64,000 bases of DNA, from positions 3,472,001 through 3,536,000 of the forward strand of contig NC_007954.1 of NCBI RefSeq assembly GCF_000013765.1. The letters are read 5' to 3'. The notes below the pieces were generated by a model, which worked only from the letters and a program-made list of their open reading frames with translations, searched no databases and was not told where the DNA came from. Source of the stretch: Shewanella denitrificans OS217. Its GTDB lineage: Bacteria; Pseudomonadota; Gammaproteobacteria; Enterobacterales; Shewanellaceae. Shown here one piece after another: positions 36,810 to 46,109 of this stretch (position 1 is the stretch's first letter; every line of letters starts with the position of its first letter). A program made the translations under genes and the position numbers.

Positions 36810-37961
36810 ATGACAAGCCAATTTTCTACTGCAGGCCTGACTCTCGAGTTGCTTCGCTATCCCAGCCAACAAGTATCAAACCTTCAAGCCTGGGACGCCG
36901 CAGATGAACATATCATCAAGGTCCTTGCAGAAAAGGTCCTTGAAGAAAATGCCGTCCCCCCACAGCCCTGCGCCATTATTAATGACAGTTTTGGTGCCCT
37001 AAGCTGCGCCCTAACCCGCATGGACTCAAGTTGGCCCTTAACTGTGATTTCAGACGCTAAGACCAGCCAGCTGGGCGCTTTGGAAAACTTAACTCGTAAT
37101 CAGCTGGACGCGGAGGGTATCAAGTGGCTAACCAGCCGTGCGCCTTTGCCTCAAGACTTAAGCTTAGTGCTGATGAAGCTGCCTAAAAATTTAGCTTATT
37201 TTGCTCAGCAATTACGCGGTTTATCTCAAGTGCTGCCTCAAGGCACTCAAGTCTTGATTGGCGCTAAGGCCAAGTCCATCAATTCGGCATTAATCACATT
37301 ATTGGCTGAGCATTTAGGCCCTGCCAGCGCCAGCCTTGCCTGGAAAAACACTCGAGTTATCACTTGTGTCAGTGATGGACGTGCCCGCTCGCTGCCAAAG
37401 GCTATCACTTGGTCAGTCCCTGAGTATCAACTTGAAATCTCAAATCTAAGCAATGTGTTTGCCGCTAATAAGTTAGATATCGGCGCCCGCATCATGTTAG
37501 AAAATATGCCCAATGGCGAGTTCAATACCGTGGTCGACTTAGGGTGTGGTAATGGCATATTGGGGCTTCGCGCCGCAGGTCTTTACCCTAAGGCTAAGAT
37601 ACATTTTATTGATGATTCTGAAATGGCGGTGGCATCTAGCCAAGCCAACTGGGCATTGAACACTTTAGCACCTGAGCGCGCCGAGTTTCATTGGGATGAT
37701 TGCATGAGCCATTTAGATGAAACCGTGCAGCCGGATCTTGTATTGTGTAACCCACCGTTTCATCAAGGGGAAGCCATCACAGATCACATCGCCTGGCAGA
37801 TGTTTAACGATGCCAAACACAGGCTCAGAAGTGGCGGAATATTACATATCGTCGGTAATCGTCATCTCAATTATCACGTTAAGCTTAAGCGTTTATTTGG
37901 TAACTGCACCACAGTGGCATCCAATGGTAAGTTTGTTATTTTACAATCTGTTAAAGGCTAG
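36810..37961 (+). CDS. rlmG: 23S rRNA (guanine-1835-N2)-methyltransferase
   Basis: 383 residues. An N-terminal non-catalytic methyltransferase-like half (1-about 190) is followed by the catalytic domain with SAM motif VVDLGCGNGILGLRA, and LVLCNPPFHQG, the NPPF motif of base-amine methylases. ITDHIAWQMF and GNRHLNYHVKLKRLFGN are typical of RlmG/RsmC relatives. It methylates G1835 in 23S rRNA. TAAGGG lies upstream of the ATG; it is divergent from the ABC exporter. Confidence 0.93.
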   Translation: MTSQFSTAGLTLELLRYPSQQVSNLQAWDAADEHIIKVLAEKVLEENAVPPQPCAIINDSFGALSCALTRMDSSWPLTVISDAKTSQLGALENLTRNQLDAEGIKWLTSRAPLPQDLSLVLMKLPKNLAYFAQQLRGLSQVLPQGTQVLIGAKAKSINSALITLLAEHLGPASASLAWKNTRVITCVSDGRARSLPKAITWSVPEYQLEISNLSNVFAANKLDIGARIMLENMPNGEFNTVVDLGCGNGILGLRAAGLYPKAKIHFIDDSEMAVASSQANWALNTLAPERAEFHWDDCMSHLDETVQPDLVLCNPPFHQGEAITDHIAWQMFNDAKHRLRSGGILHIVGNRHLNYHVKLKRLFGNCTTVASNGKFVILQSVKG

Positions 37962-38034
37962 GCATTTCATCTCCTCTCACCGAGTGCTTTACCAACTCCT
38001 TCACTTAGCCCACTGCAAATCGGCTGAGTTAATT

Positions 38035-38064
38035 CAAGATAAGTGATCCCGATCACTTATCTTG
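38035..38064. promoter_or_regulatory. CRP-like palindrome upstream of the universal stress protein gene
   Basis: CAAGATAAGTGATC (38035-38048) and GATCACTTATCTTG (38051-38064) are exact complements with CC between them. The core AGTGATCCCGATCACT is close to the CRP consensus TGTGA-N6-TCACA. It lies 180 bp before the UspE-like start and 74 bp after rlmG, so it could also be a terminator hairpin. Confidence 0.55.
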
Positions 38065-38243
38065 GATATAGTCTATTTTTCATCCGCGAATCGCTGCTTA
38101 CTATCCAACTTCATGGTATGGTTTTTCTAGAAAGGTGCATTTTTAACGCTATTATTTAGTTAGCCTCAACTCGGGTTAACAGATAAATATGCAAGAAGGC
38201 ATTGGGCTTCAACTTTTTAGACATATCAAAAGGAAAAGATACC

Positions 38244-39137
38244 ATGGATAAGATACTGGTTATTGCCGATCCCTTAGCACAATTACAAAGCGCGTTCATT
38301 AAAGCCTTATCCTTGGCCCATAGCTCCTGTGCCAGCATTCAGGTGCTAGCCGTTTGCTATGAATCTTTCGCCGAACTAAATGATTCAGAACTCGATGGCG
38401 ATAGTATTAAAAACCAAATTATTCAGCAGTATGAGGATTTTTGGCAGAAACAAATTAACCAATACGACTCGAGTCTCACCATAAGCTTACAGGTGGTTTG
38501 GCATAAGCATTTGCATGACAGCATCATTCAAGAATGCAAAGCCAATAATTATGATTTAATCATCAAAACCGGCCATCGCAGTGAAACTAGTTTTTACACC
38601 CCCACGGATTGGATGCTGTTTCGTGATTCTCCCATTCCGGTTTATGTGGTTGAACCGCGAAGCCATAAGTGCGAAAAAGTGGTTTTGGTGGCCTTGGATG
38701 CCTTGGCAAAATCCACCGAAAAACAAGCGCTCAATAGCCAGTTGCTGGAATCGGCATTTCGCCTCGCGGTTCAAACTGATGCCAAGTTGCACTGCGCCTA
38801 TGTGATAAAAATCCCCACGCTATTAAAAGATTTTGATCTGGTCGACCCAAAAACCTACGCCAATAAAATCAAAGTCCGCGCACAGGAAAATATGGCTGAA
38901 CTCCTCGCCGACTATGACATAACCAAAGAATGTATTCACATTGAAGAAGGAGAGCCTTGGGGCGTATTAGCTAACCTCTCCAAAAAACTTCATAGCCAAT
39001 GCTTAGTGGTCGGTTCTATGGGCCGTAAAGGCATAGTGGGTAAACTTGTCGGCAATACCGCAGAGCAAATTATTCACATTGCCCGTACTGATCTCCTCGT
39101 CATAGGGCCAGATGTAGACAGTAAATCACTGCTTTAA
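38244..39137 (+). CDS. uspE: Universal stress protein, UspE-like tandem Usp
   Basis: 297 residues from ATG 38244 (MDKILVIADPLAQLQSAFIK), which has AAAAGG upstream; an ATG at 38202 would add 14 residues. There are two Usp domains. The second ends with LVVGSMGRKGIVGKLVGNTAEQIIHIARTDLLVIGP, the G-2x-G-9x-G ATP-binding pattern. The first is degenerate in that motif (LIIKTGHRSETSFYTPTDWMLFRDSPIPVYVV), as in E. coli UspE. It precedes a P-type ATPase on the same strand by 201 bp. Confidence 0.88.
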   Translation: MDKILVIADPLAQLQSAFIKALSLAHSSCASIQVLAVCYESFAELNDSELDGDSIKNQIIQQYEDFWQKQINQYDSSLTISLQVVWHKHLHDSIIQECKANNYDLIIKTGHRSETSFYTPTDWMLFRDSPIPVYVVEPRSHKCEKVVLVALDALAKSTEKQALNSQLLESAFRLAVQTDAKLHCAYVIKIPTLLKDFDLVDPKTYANKIKVRAQENMAELLADYDITKECIHIEEGEPWGVLANLSKKLHSQCLVVGSMGRKGIVGKLVGNTAEQIIHIARTDLLVIGPDVDSKSLL

Positions 39138-39338
39138 TCTACTGACTGTTAGTAACTCACAGTTTAAATTAGCAATAGCTATACTAAAGCCTTAACACAA
39201 AAAAGACTTCTTCATCAAGAACGCCCAGCCTAGGGATGGGCGCGAGTTTGAACCTTGATAGCGGATCAACTAGGCAAGTATCCCTAAACTGAGCCGCAAT
39301 TCATAGCGTGTAGCCACTGCGTCATAAGGACTGAGTTT

Positions 39339-42119
39339 ATGAGCCAAGTTGTAGCATCCACCTCACCCCCCCCCAAAGAAACCCAAGTACAAGTACAAGA
39401 ATCGTGGCATGCCATGACGCCAGAGCAAGCCTTTGAAACCCTTGAATTAGCCAAAGAAGTGACAGATAAAGGACTGAGTAAGGCTCAAGTTCAACAAAGA
39501 TTAGCCCAATTTGGCGCCAATGAACTCACCACAAGCGAAGGCAAGAGCCCATTGATGCGCTTCTTAGATCAGTTCCATAATGTGCTTATTTATGTGCTCA
39601 TTGGCGCGGGGGTCATGACGGCGGCGCTGCAACATTGGATAGATGCTGGGGTGATTTTCGCCGTGGTGTTAGTCAATGCCATTATCGGTTTTATTCAAGA
39701 AGGCAAGGCTGAAAATGCCCTAAAAGCCATACGCCAGATGCTGTCATCCAATGCCATCGTGCTCAGAGACGGTAAACATTTGACAATCAAAGCCGCTAAC
39801 TTGGTCCCCGGCGATATAGTGTTACTGCAATCAGGTGATAAAGTGCCTGCCGATATCAGACTATTTAAAGTCAAAGGCTTGCAGGTACAGGAAGCAGCGC
39901 TAACTGGCGAGTCCTTGGCCATAAGTAAAGACACTCTCGCGGTGAATGAACAAGCCGTACTGGGTGATCGTCTTTCAATGGCCTATTCAGGCACCATAAT
40001 CACCCACGGCCAAGGCACTGGGGTTGTGGTGGCGACGGGCATGTCGACGCAGATAGGTCATATTAGTGCACTAGTGGCCAATGTGGACAATGTAACCACC
40101 CCGCTACTCAAACAGATGGCGCAATTTGGTCACTGGCTCACCTTAGGTATTCTGGTTATCGCCGCCATTAACTTTGTTTTTGGGGTACTGGTTCACGGCT
40201 ATTCGATGACGGACATGTTCCTCGCCTCGGTGAGCCTTGCCGTTGCCGCGATCCCTGAAGGCCTACCAGCGATCATGACCATCACCTTAGCCATAGGCGT
40301 GCAGCGAATGGCTAAGCGCAATGCCATTATCCGTAAACTCCCGGCGGTAGAAACCTTAGGGGCTGTGTCTGTTATTTGCTCAGATAAGACCGGCACCTTG
40401 ACCCGTAATGAAATGACCTTAAGCAGCATAGCCTGCTACCAACAAGGCTTTAGCCTCTCTGGTGCGGGTTATGATCCCCATGGCGATGTTTTCCTTGAAA
40501 ATAGCACAGTGCCACTGCAGTTGGAGCAATATCCTGTTTTGCAACAAGCCTTACAAGCCGCTGTGTTATGTAACGATGCTAGCCTAAGTCAAGAAGATAG
40601 CCAGTGGTGCGTGAGCGGCGATCCCATGGAAGGCGCGTTATTAACCGCAGGGATGAAGTCAGGCCTAGATCTTGATTTTGAAGCTAAAGCCTTTCCCCGC
40701 ACAGACTTTATCCCCTTCGAGTCTGAGCATAAATTTATGGCAAGCTTGCACCACAGCCACCACGGACAAGCGTTTATTTATCTCAAAGGCGCACCAGAAA
40801 AAGTACTGGAAATGTGCGAAAGCCAGCTTAGCACCACAGGTGAAAGTCCCGTAGACAAGGCCTATTGGCTTAAACAGATTGAATACTTAGCCCAACAAGG
40901 CCAACGAGTCTTAGCCATAGCCGTCAAACAGGTCGAGCAAGAGCAGCGTGAGCTTGATTTTGAACATGTAGAGCAAGGCATGGTGATGCTGGCGCTGTTT
41001 GGGCTTATCGACCCTCCCCGTGAAGAAGCCATCGCCGCAGTGGCCCGCTGCACTAAGGCAGGCATTCAAGTGAAGATGATCACCGGGGATCATGGGATTA
41101 CTGCTCTGGCTATCGCCAAGCAACTAAAGCTTGCCAATTCGAGCCAAGTGCTCACGGGGCAAGAGCTGGATACGCTCGATGATGAAAGCCTCGCCTACCA
41201 AGTGCTAAACATAGACGTATTTGCCAGGGTGACCCCAGAGCACAAATTACGCCTGGTGAGATTACTGCAAGAGCAAGGACTGATTGTCGCCATGACTGGG
41301 GATGGTGTTAATGACGCGCCGGCGTTAAAACGCGCCGATGTGGGCACAGCCATGGGGCAAAATGGCACAGAAGCCGCCAAGGAAGCTGCCGAAATGGTGT
41401 TGGCGGATGATAATTTCGCCTCCATCAGCCATGCCGTTGAGCAAGGGCGCACGGTTTACGACAACATCAAGAAAGCCATTATCTTTATCCTGCCCACCAA
41501 TGGCGGTGAAGCCTTAATCGTATTGGCCGCCGTGCTGCTGGGCTTTACTCAGCTGCCCATGACACCGGTGCAAATCCTCTGGGTCAATATGATCACCGCC
41601 GTCACCTTGGCCTTGTCACTGGCTTTTGAGCCATCGGAAAAAAGCGTGATGCAAAGGCCCCCAAGAAACGCCGCCGATCCATTATTATCGGGTTATTTAC
41701 TCTGGCGGATCGGCTTCGTATCGCTGATTTTAATGCTGGGCACCTTCGGTTTATTCCTCTGGGAGCAAGCTCAAGGTCATGGCATCAATCTGGCTCGCAC
41801 TGTGGCGGTCAATACTTTGGTCATGTTCGAAATATTCTACCTGTTTAGCGCCCGCTACATCTCTGCCCCTGTGCTTAACTGGCGCGGGCTAACGGGTAAC
41901 TATTATGTCCTCATTGCCATCGCGGTATTAGTGGTATTTCAGCTGCTATTTACTTACTCAAGCCCGATGCAAACCTTGTTTGGCACCACAGATATCAGCC
42001 TTGCCATGTGGGGCCGCATCATACTGGTATCATCGAGTGTGCTTGTTTTGGTAGAGCTTGAGAAATACCTTATTCGCCGCTTCGCAAGTCATGCCTGGCA
42101 GAAACGTCATTTGAGCTAA
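39339..42119 (+). CDS. P-type cation-transporting ATPase (P2-type)
   Basis: 926 residues. The N-terminal cation-ATPase domain and TGES (about 189-192, actuator) are followed by the ion site VAAIPEGLPAIM in M4, the phosphorylation site DKTGTLT (about 349), KGAPEKVL (nucleotide binding) and MTGDGVNDAPALKRADVG. Ten membrane helices are likely. PEGL in M4 fits the Ca2+/P2 group or the related H+ or Na+ pumps in bacteria; the ion is not certain. AAGGA lies before the ATG. An ATP-binding Usp gene directly upstream suggests a shared stress or ion-homeostasis context. Confidence 0.92.
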   Translation: MSQVVASTSPPPKETQVQVQESWHAMTPEQAFETLELAKEVTDKGLSKAQVQQRLAQFGANELTTSEGKSPLMRFLDQFHNVLIYVLIGAGVMTAALQHWIDAGVIFAVVLVNAIIGFIQEGKAENALKAIRQMLSSNAIVLRDGKHLTIKAANLVPGDIVLLQSGDKVPADIRLFKVKGLQVQEAALTGESLAISKDTLAVNEQAVLGDRLSMAYSGTIITHGQGTGVVVATGMSTQIGHISALVANVDNVTTPLLKQMAQFGHWLTLGILVIAAINFVFGVLVHGYSMTDMFLASVSLAVAAIPEGLPAIMTITLAIGVQRMAKRNAIIRKLPAVETLGAVSVICSDKTGTLTRNEMTLSSIACYQQGFSLSGAGYDPHGDVFLENSTVPLQLEQYPVLQQALQAAVLCNDASLSQEDSQWCVSGDPMEGALLTAGMKSGLDLDFEAKAFPRTDFIPFESEHKFMASLHHSHHGQAFIYLKGAPEKVLEMCESQLSTTGESPVDKAYWLKQIEYLAQQGQRVLAIAVKQVEQEQRELDFEHVEQGMVMLALFGLIDPPREEAIAAVARCTKAGIQVKMITGDHGITALAIAKQLKLANSSQVLTGQELDTLDDESLAYQVLNIDVFARVTPEHKLRLVRLLQEQGLIVAMTGDGVNDAPALKRADVGTAMGQNGTEAAKEAAEMVLADDNFASISHAVEQGRTVYDNIKKAIIFILPTNGGEALIVLAAVLLGFTQLPMTPVQILWVNMITAVTLALSLAFEPSEKSVMQRPPRNAADPLLSGYLLWRIGFVSLILMLGTFGLFLWEQAQGHGINLARTVAVNTLVMFEIFYLFSARYISAPVLNWRGLTGNYYVLIAIAVLVVFQLLFTYSSPMQTLFGTTDISLAMWGRIILVSSSVLVLVELEKYLIRRFASHAWQKRHLS

Positions 42120-42164
42120 GCCGCTTGCCGTTAAACGCTGATAATTCGTTGATTTTATCCTTAA

Positions 42165-42191
42165 GGCCCTAGTTCAACTTGAACTAGGGCC
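42165..42191 (+). terminator. Hairpin after the P-type ATPase gene
   Basis: GGCCCTAGTTC (42165-42175) pairs with GAACTAGGGCC (42181-42191) over AACTT. The stem is strong but no T-run follows. Confidence 0.65.
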
Positions 42192-42334
42192 AGAAAGCAC
42201 TCAGTTACAATTAAATTCCCTTAAACCTGCAGGTCCATTTGGTTTTTCACTTAGATTCAGTTAGCTTATTCAGCTCTGTGCTTCAACAAGTTGAGGCTAA
42301 ACAATAATTAATAATAAGAATAGGGATTAAAGAC

Positions 42335-44467
42335 ATGAATAAAGCACTCGTTTCATTGTGCGTCTTAAGCGCTATCACAGCAGGCCAGGCATTGGCAGAA
42401 CCCGCATCAGAGCAAAAAGCATCAGCAAAAAACGCAAAAACTGCTGTGCAAGCAGATAAATTCCTATGGCTTGAAGAGGTGGAAGGCACTAAGCCCCTCG
42501 CCTGGGTTAAGGATAAAAACGCTCACAGCGCCACTAGCATTAAGTCTTACCCAGGTTTTGATACCTTAGTGAATAACTCACTGGCCATCCTTAACAGCAA
42601 AGACAGGATCCCCTATGCCGAACGCAAGGGTGAGTACCTGTACAACTTTTGGAAAGATGAAACCCATGTTCGCGGCATTTATCGCCGTACTAGCCTCGCG
42701 GAATATGTCAAAGATGAACCTAAGTGGGAAACCGTATTAGATATAGACGCCATCGCCAAGGCGGATGATGTCAGCTGGGTCTATAAGGACATCAATTGCT
42801 TAGCGCCTAAAAACGACTTATGTCTCGTATCATTATCGCGCGGCGGCGCAGATGCCGTAGAAGTGCGAGAATTTAATCTAACCACTAAAAGCTTTGTTAA
42901 ACAGGGTTACCGCTTACCAGAAGCAAAATCGGATCTCACCTGGTTAACTCAAGATCAAGTGTTAGTGGCCACCGACTTTGGCGGCGAACAGGGCATGACA
43001 GATTCGGGCTACCCCAGCGTAGTCAAATTGTGGCAGCGTGGTGACAGCTTAGATAAGGCCAAGTTTATCTATCAAGCGGATAAAAGCTCAGTGGCCGCGG
43101 CGGCGCAAGTCCTCGATGATGGCCAATCAAAAGTGGTGCTTATCGGTGACTACCTCACCTTCTATACTAACAAGGTTTTTGTCTACGCCGACGATAAACT
43201 GACCAAGCTAAATATCCCTCAAGATGCTGATATTAAAGGTTACTTTAAAGGCAACATCTATATTGAACTTAAGAGCGTCTTAAACACAGATAAACAGCAA
43301 TTTGTCCAAGGCGCAGTGCTCTATGCCCCAGTTGATTCGCTGATGAGTGATAAACCTGAATACCAACAGCTGACAGCCCCAGATGCGCACTCATCCATAG
43401 CACAAGTGGCATTTAGCAAAAATGCGGTATACGTTAACCTGCTAGAAGATGTGAAAAGTAAACTGGTTCGTTTTGAGCCAAAAGATGATAACAACTGGAC
43501 ACAAACGACCGTACCATTCGATGCCAACGGCAGTCTGACCCTATTTGACATACAGCAAGACAGCGACGATTTCTTCGTCGATTACAACAGTTTCCTCGAG
43601 CCGTCTAGCTTCTATCAAGTGAAAGGGGCCGCTCTTGCTATCAATAAACTAAAGTCATTACCACAGCAATTTGCCGCGGATAAATTTGTCACTAAGCAGT
43701 ACTTCGCCACCTCAAAAGATGGCACTAAAGTGCCCTATTTTGTGGTGATGGACAAAAATCTTAAGTTTAATGGTAAAAACCCAACTTTGTTATACGGTTA
43801 TGGTGGATTTGAAGTTTCACTAAAGCCTAAATATTCCGCCGATATGGGTAAAAATTGGTTAGAACAGGGCGGCGTATACGTGCTTTCTAACATACGCGGT
43901 GGCGGTGAATACGGCCCAGCTTGGCACCAAGCGGCCCTAAAGCACAATCGTCACAAGGCTTATGAGGATTTTGAAGCGGTAGCGGAAGATCTTATCAGCC
44001 GAAAAATTACTTCAAGCCCGCATTTAGGCATTCAAGGCGGCAGCAATGGCGGCCTACTTATGGGGGCAGCCCTGACTCGCCGTCCAGAACTATACAATGC
44101 CGTCGTTTGCCAAGTGCCCTTATTGGATATGCAGCGCTTCAGTCAGCTATTGGCAGGCGCCAGCTGGATGGGTGAATACGGTAATCCAGAAGTGGCTGAA
44201 GATTGGGCCTACATCAAGACCTATTCGCCTTACCATAACTTAGATAAAGCTAAGCAATACCCTAAAGCTTTCTTTACCACCTCAACCCGAGATGACAGAG
44301 TCCACCCCGCGCACGCCCGTAAAATGGTCGCCAAGATGGAGTCCATGGGCATTGATGTACTCTATTATGAAAACATGGAAGGGGGTCATTCTGGCACCGC
44401 TGACAACCAGCAAAAAGCCGAGCTTACCAGCCTAGTGTACGCTTACTTGTTGCAGCAGTTAAAATAA
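42335..44467 (+). CDS. Prolyl oligopeptidase family serine protease (S9A), exported
   Basis: 710 residues with a Sec signal (MNKALVSLCVLSAITAGQALA). The N-terminal beta-propeller domain spans about 30-450 and the C-terminal alpha/beta hydrolase 450-710. The catalytic triad is visible: Ser570 in GGSNGG, Asp in DDRVHPAHA (653-654) and His685 in EGGHSG. It cleaves short peptides after Pro, here probably in the periplasm. It ends in a terminator shared with the RRF-like gene. Confidence 0.95.
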   Translation: MNKALVSLCVLSAITAGQALAEPASEQKASAKNAKTAVQADKFLWLEEVEGTKPLAWVKDKNAHSATSIKSYPGFDTLVNNSLAILNSKDRIPYAERKGEYLYNFWKDETHVRGIYRRTSLAEYVKDEPKWETVLDIDAIAKADDVSWVYKDINCLAPKNDLCLVSLSRGGADAVEVREFNLTTKSFVKQGYRLPEAKSDLTWLTQDQVLVATDFGGEQGMTDSGYPSVVKLWQRGDSLDKAKFIYQADKSSVAAAAQVLDDGQSKVVLIGDYLTFYTNKVFVYADDKLTKLNIPQDADIKGYFKGNIYIELKSVLNTDKQQFVQGAVLYAPVDSLMSDKPEYQQLTAPDAHSSIAQVAFSKNAVYVNLLEDVKSKLVRFEPKDDNNWTQTTVPFDANGSLTLFDIQQDSDDFFVDYNSFLEPSSFYQVKGAALAINKLKSLPQQFAADKFVTKQYFATSKDGTKVPYFVVMDKNLKFNGKNPTLLYGYGGFEVSLKPKYSADMGKNWLEQGGVYVLSNIRGGGEYGPAWHQAALKHNRHKAYEDFEAVAEDLISRKITSSPHLGIQGGSNGGLLMGAALTRRPELYNAVVCQVPLLDMQRFSQLLAGASWMGEYGNPEVAEDWAYIKTYSPYHNLDKAKQYPKAFFTTSTRDDRVHPAHARKMVAKMESMGIDVLYYENMEGGHSGTADNQQKAELTSLVYAYLLQQLK

Positions 44468-44508
44468 GGTTACCATCATTTATTTAGTATAAAAATCAAT
44501 AGTATAAT

Positions 44509-44533
44509 AAAAGCCAGTCATAGACTGGCTTTT
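44509..44533. terminator. Bidirectional terminator between convergent genes
   Basis: AAAAGCCAGTC (44509-44519) pairs with GACTGGCTTTT (44523-44533) over three bases, followed by a T-rich tract. Confidence 0.88.
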
Positions 44534-44550
44534 GTTTTTTTCTTTAAACA

Positions 44551-44943
44551 CTAATCCCAGGTGTCCTCATTAAAACGGGCGAGCCTGGCTTCTGCTAAGC
44601 TGCATTCGCTGGCCTGCATGAGTTCACCTAAGGTTATGTTTGGCTTTGCAGCAATCATACGGGCAAGCTTTTCCGCTAACGGCTCTAGCTTATCACTATG
44701 GTTAAGCAAAGCGCTGTCAAGCTTCTGAATAAGGTGGCGAAACCCCTGTGTATCTTGCGTTTTCAATTCGGCGTTAAAGGATTGTACCGCCTTAGCGCCA
44801 CCGACTAACAACCAGTTTCTCGAACGACGCACACGCTTAAGTTCACAATGATATTGCGTTGCTATGATTTTGGCTTGCTTAGTCTGCGCTCCCCCTATTC
44901 GATGAATAAGCGCGGGCAGTGAAATATTAATGTCTTCATTCAT
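44551..44943 (-). CDS. Ribosome recycling factor family-like protein
   Basis: 130 residues, mostly helical and basic in the N-terminal half (LPALIHRIGGAQTKQAKIIATQYHCELKRVRRSRNWLLVGG), acidic at the end. It resembles a family in Vibrio and Shewanella annotated as ribosome recycling factor-like, though it is not the classical Frr fold-length protein (185 residues). The C-terminal ITLGELMQASECSLAEARLARF looks like a helix-turn-helix, so nucleic-acid binding is plausible. The ribosome-binding site is weak. Confidence 0.65.
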   Translation of the reverse strand: MNEDINISLPALIHRIGGAQTKQAKIIATQYHCELKRVRRSRNWLLVGGAKAVQSFNAELKTQDTQGFRHLIQKLDSALLNHSDKLEPLAEKLARMIAAKPNITLGELMQASECSLAEARLARFNEDTWD

Positions 44944-45349
44944 GGCATGCTGTGAACGCTGGATTTAGCTTTATTCTGTTCCGCTTCGATTGACTCGACT
45001 CGTTAAAAATAGTTGTTTAACTTACCACTCTCTAATCCAAAGAGACACTGTGCCACTCTCTAACCCAAAGAAAAGACACGGTTAAAGCCCCACGTTGCTC
45101 TGCCAATATGACTGGCATTTTTAGCCTGTGGCCTTTAAGGGTATAATGCCAGCCAACATCATCACACTGCGCCATCGCGGACTCGTTACCAAGCCCCTAG
45201 AGCGCCTCCCATCACTAATATAAAGTATTAATAAAAAGTCTTGATAACAAGTATTGATGACAAATGATGATGAAAAATCTTGAGCTTTTTTTATTGAATA
45301 TGCAGCCGAATGTGCTGTTGAACTGAATCCTGAATAAGTAGATTGCCCC
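44944..45349. other. Intergenic region, RRF-like gene / trmH
   Basis: 406 bp between divergent starts. It contains an imperfect direct repeat CACTCTCTAA-CCAAAGA (about 45025-45075). A minus-strand open frame at 45121-45483 overlaps trmH and has no ribosome site or recognisable product, so I do not call it. Confidence 0.5.
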
Positions 45350-46051
45350 ATGAGCCCAGAACGTTTTGCCCGCATAAACCAGATGCTAGATAACCGACAA
45401 ATCGATTTAACGGTATGCCTAGATAAAGTACATAAAACCAATAATATCGCGGCGGTTATTCGTTCGGCGGACTGTGTCGGCATACATCAAATTCATGCCG
45501 TTTGGCCAGATATCGACATGCGAGTATCGGGTAATACCGCCTCGGGCAGCCAGCAGTGGGTCAAGACCATCAAACACTACCGTTTTGAAGAGGCAGAGCA
45601 AGCCTTTAACGCCCAAAACATGCAGATTTTAACCACCACCTTTTCTGACACAGCAGTGGATTATCGCGACATTGATTATACCAAGCCCACTGCCATAGTC
45701 ATGGGTAATGAGCGTGATGGCACTAGCCCTGAGGCCATAGCCGCAGCTTCACAGCACATCTTAATCCCTATGATAGGCATGGTGCAGTCACTCAATGTAT
45801 CAGTGGCCGCGGCCCTTGTTATGTACGAAGCCCAGCGGCAACGACAATTGGCCAATATGTACGGCACCCGTAAACTCGACCATGCCTACTGCCAAACCAT
45901 GTTGTTCGAACAGGGCCACCCTGTCTATGCTAAGGCGTGCCGCCGTAAACAAATCCCCTACCCCTCCATAGATGAGCAGGGCCAAATTGTTGCCAGCACA
46001 GAATGGTGGCAACGAATGCGCGCCCCGGATCCCCAAGCGCTAACCTGCTAA
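45350..46051 (+). CDS. trmH: tRNA (guanosine(18)-2'-O)-methyltransferase
   Basis: 233 residues, a SPOUT methyltransferase that forms Gm18 in tRNA. It starts MSPERFARINQMLDNRQIDLTVCLDKVHKTNNIAAVIRSAD, with the NxxAVIRSAD motif 1. IVMGNERDGTSPE and IPMIGMVQSLNVSVAAALVMYEAQRQR form the knotted SAM-binding site. The C-terminal TrmH tail is present. In many gammaproteobacteria it lies by spoT/recG; here it does not. Confidence 0.95.
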   Translation: MSPERFARINQMLDNRQIDLTVCLDKVHKTNNIAAVIRSADCVGIHQIHAVWPDIDMRVSGNTASGSQQWVKTIKHYRFEEAEQAFNAQNMQILTTTFSDTAVDYRDIDYTKPTAIVMGNERDGTSPEAIAAASQHILIPMIGMVQSLNVSVAAALVMYEAQRQRQLANMYGTRKLDHAYCQTMLFEQGHPVYAKACRRKQIPYPSIDEQGQIVASTEWWQRMRAPDPQALTC

Positions 46052-46109
46052 AGCATTAACCCTGATACGGGTTGAAACGCTAGCAACCACTTAGCCTTAA
46101 CCGAGTCAC

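Noticed and set aside
45121..45483. 120-residue minus-strand open frame before trmH
   Set aside because: Overlaps the start of trmH, has no ribosome site and no protein-like pattern.
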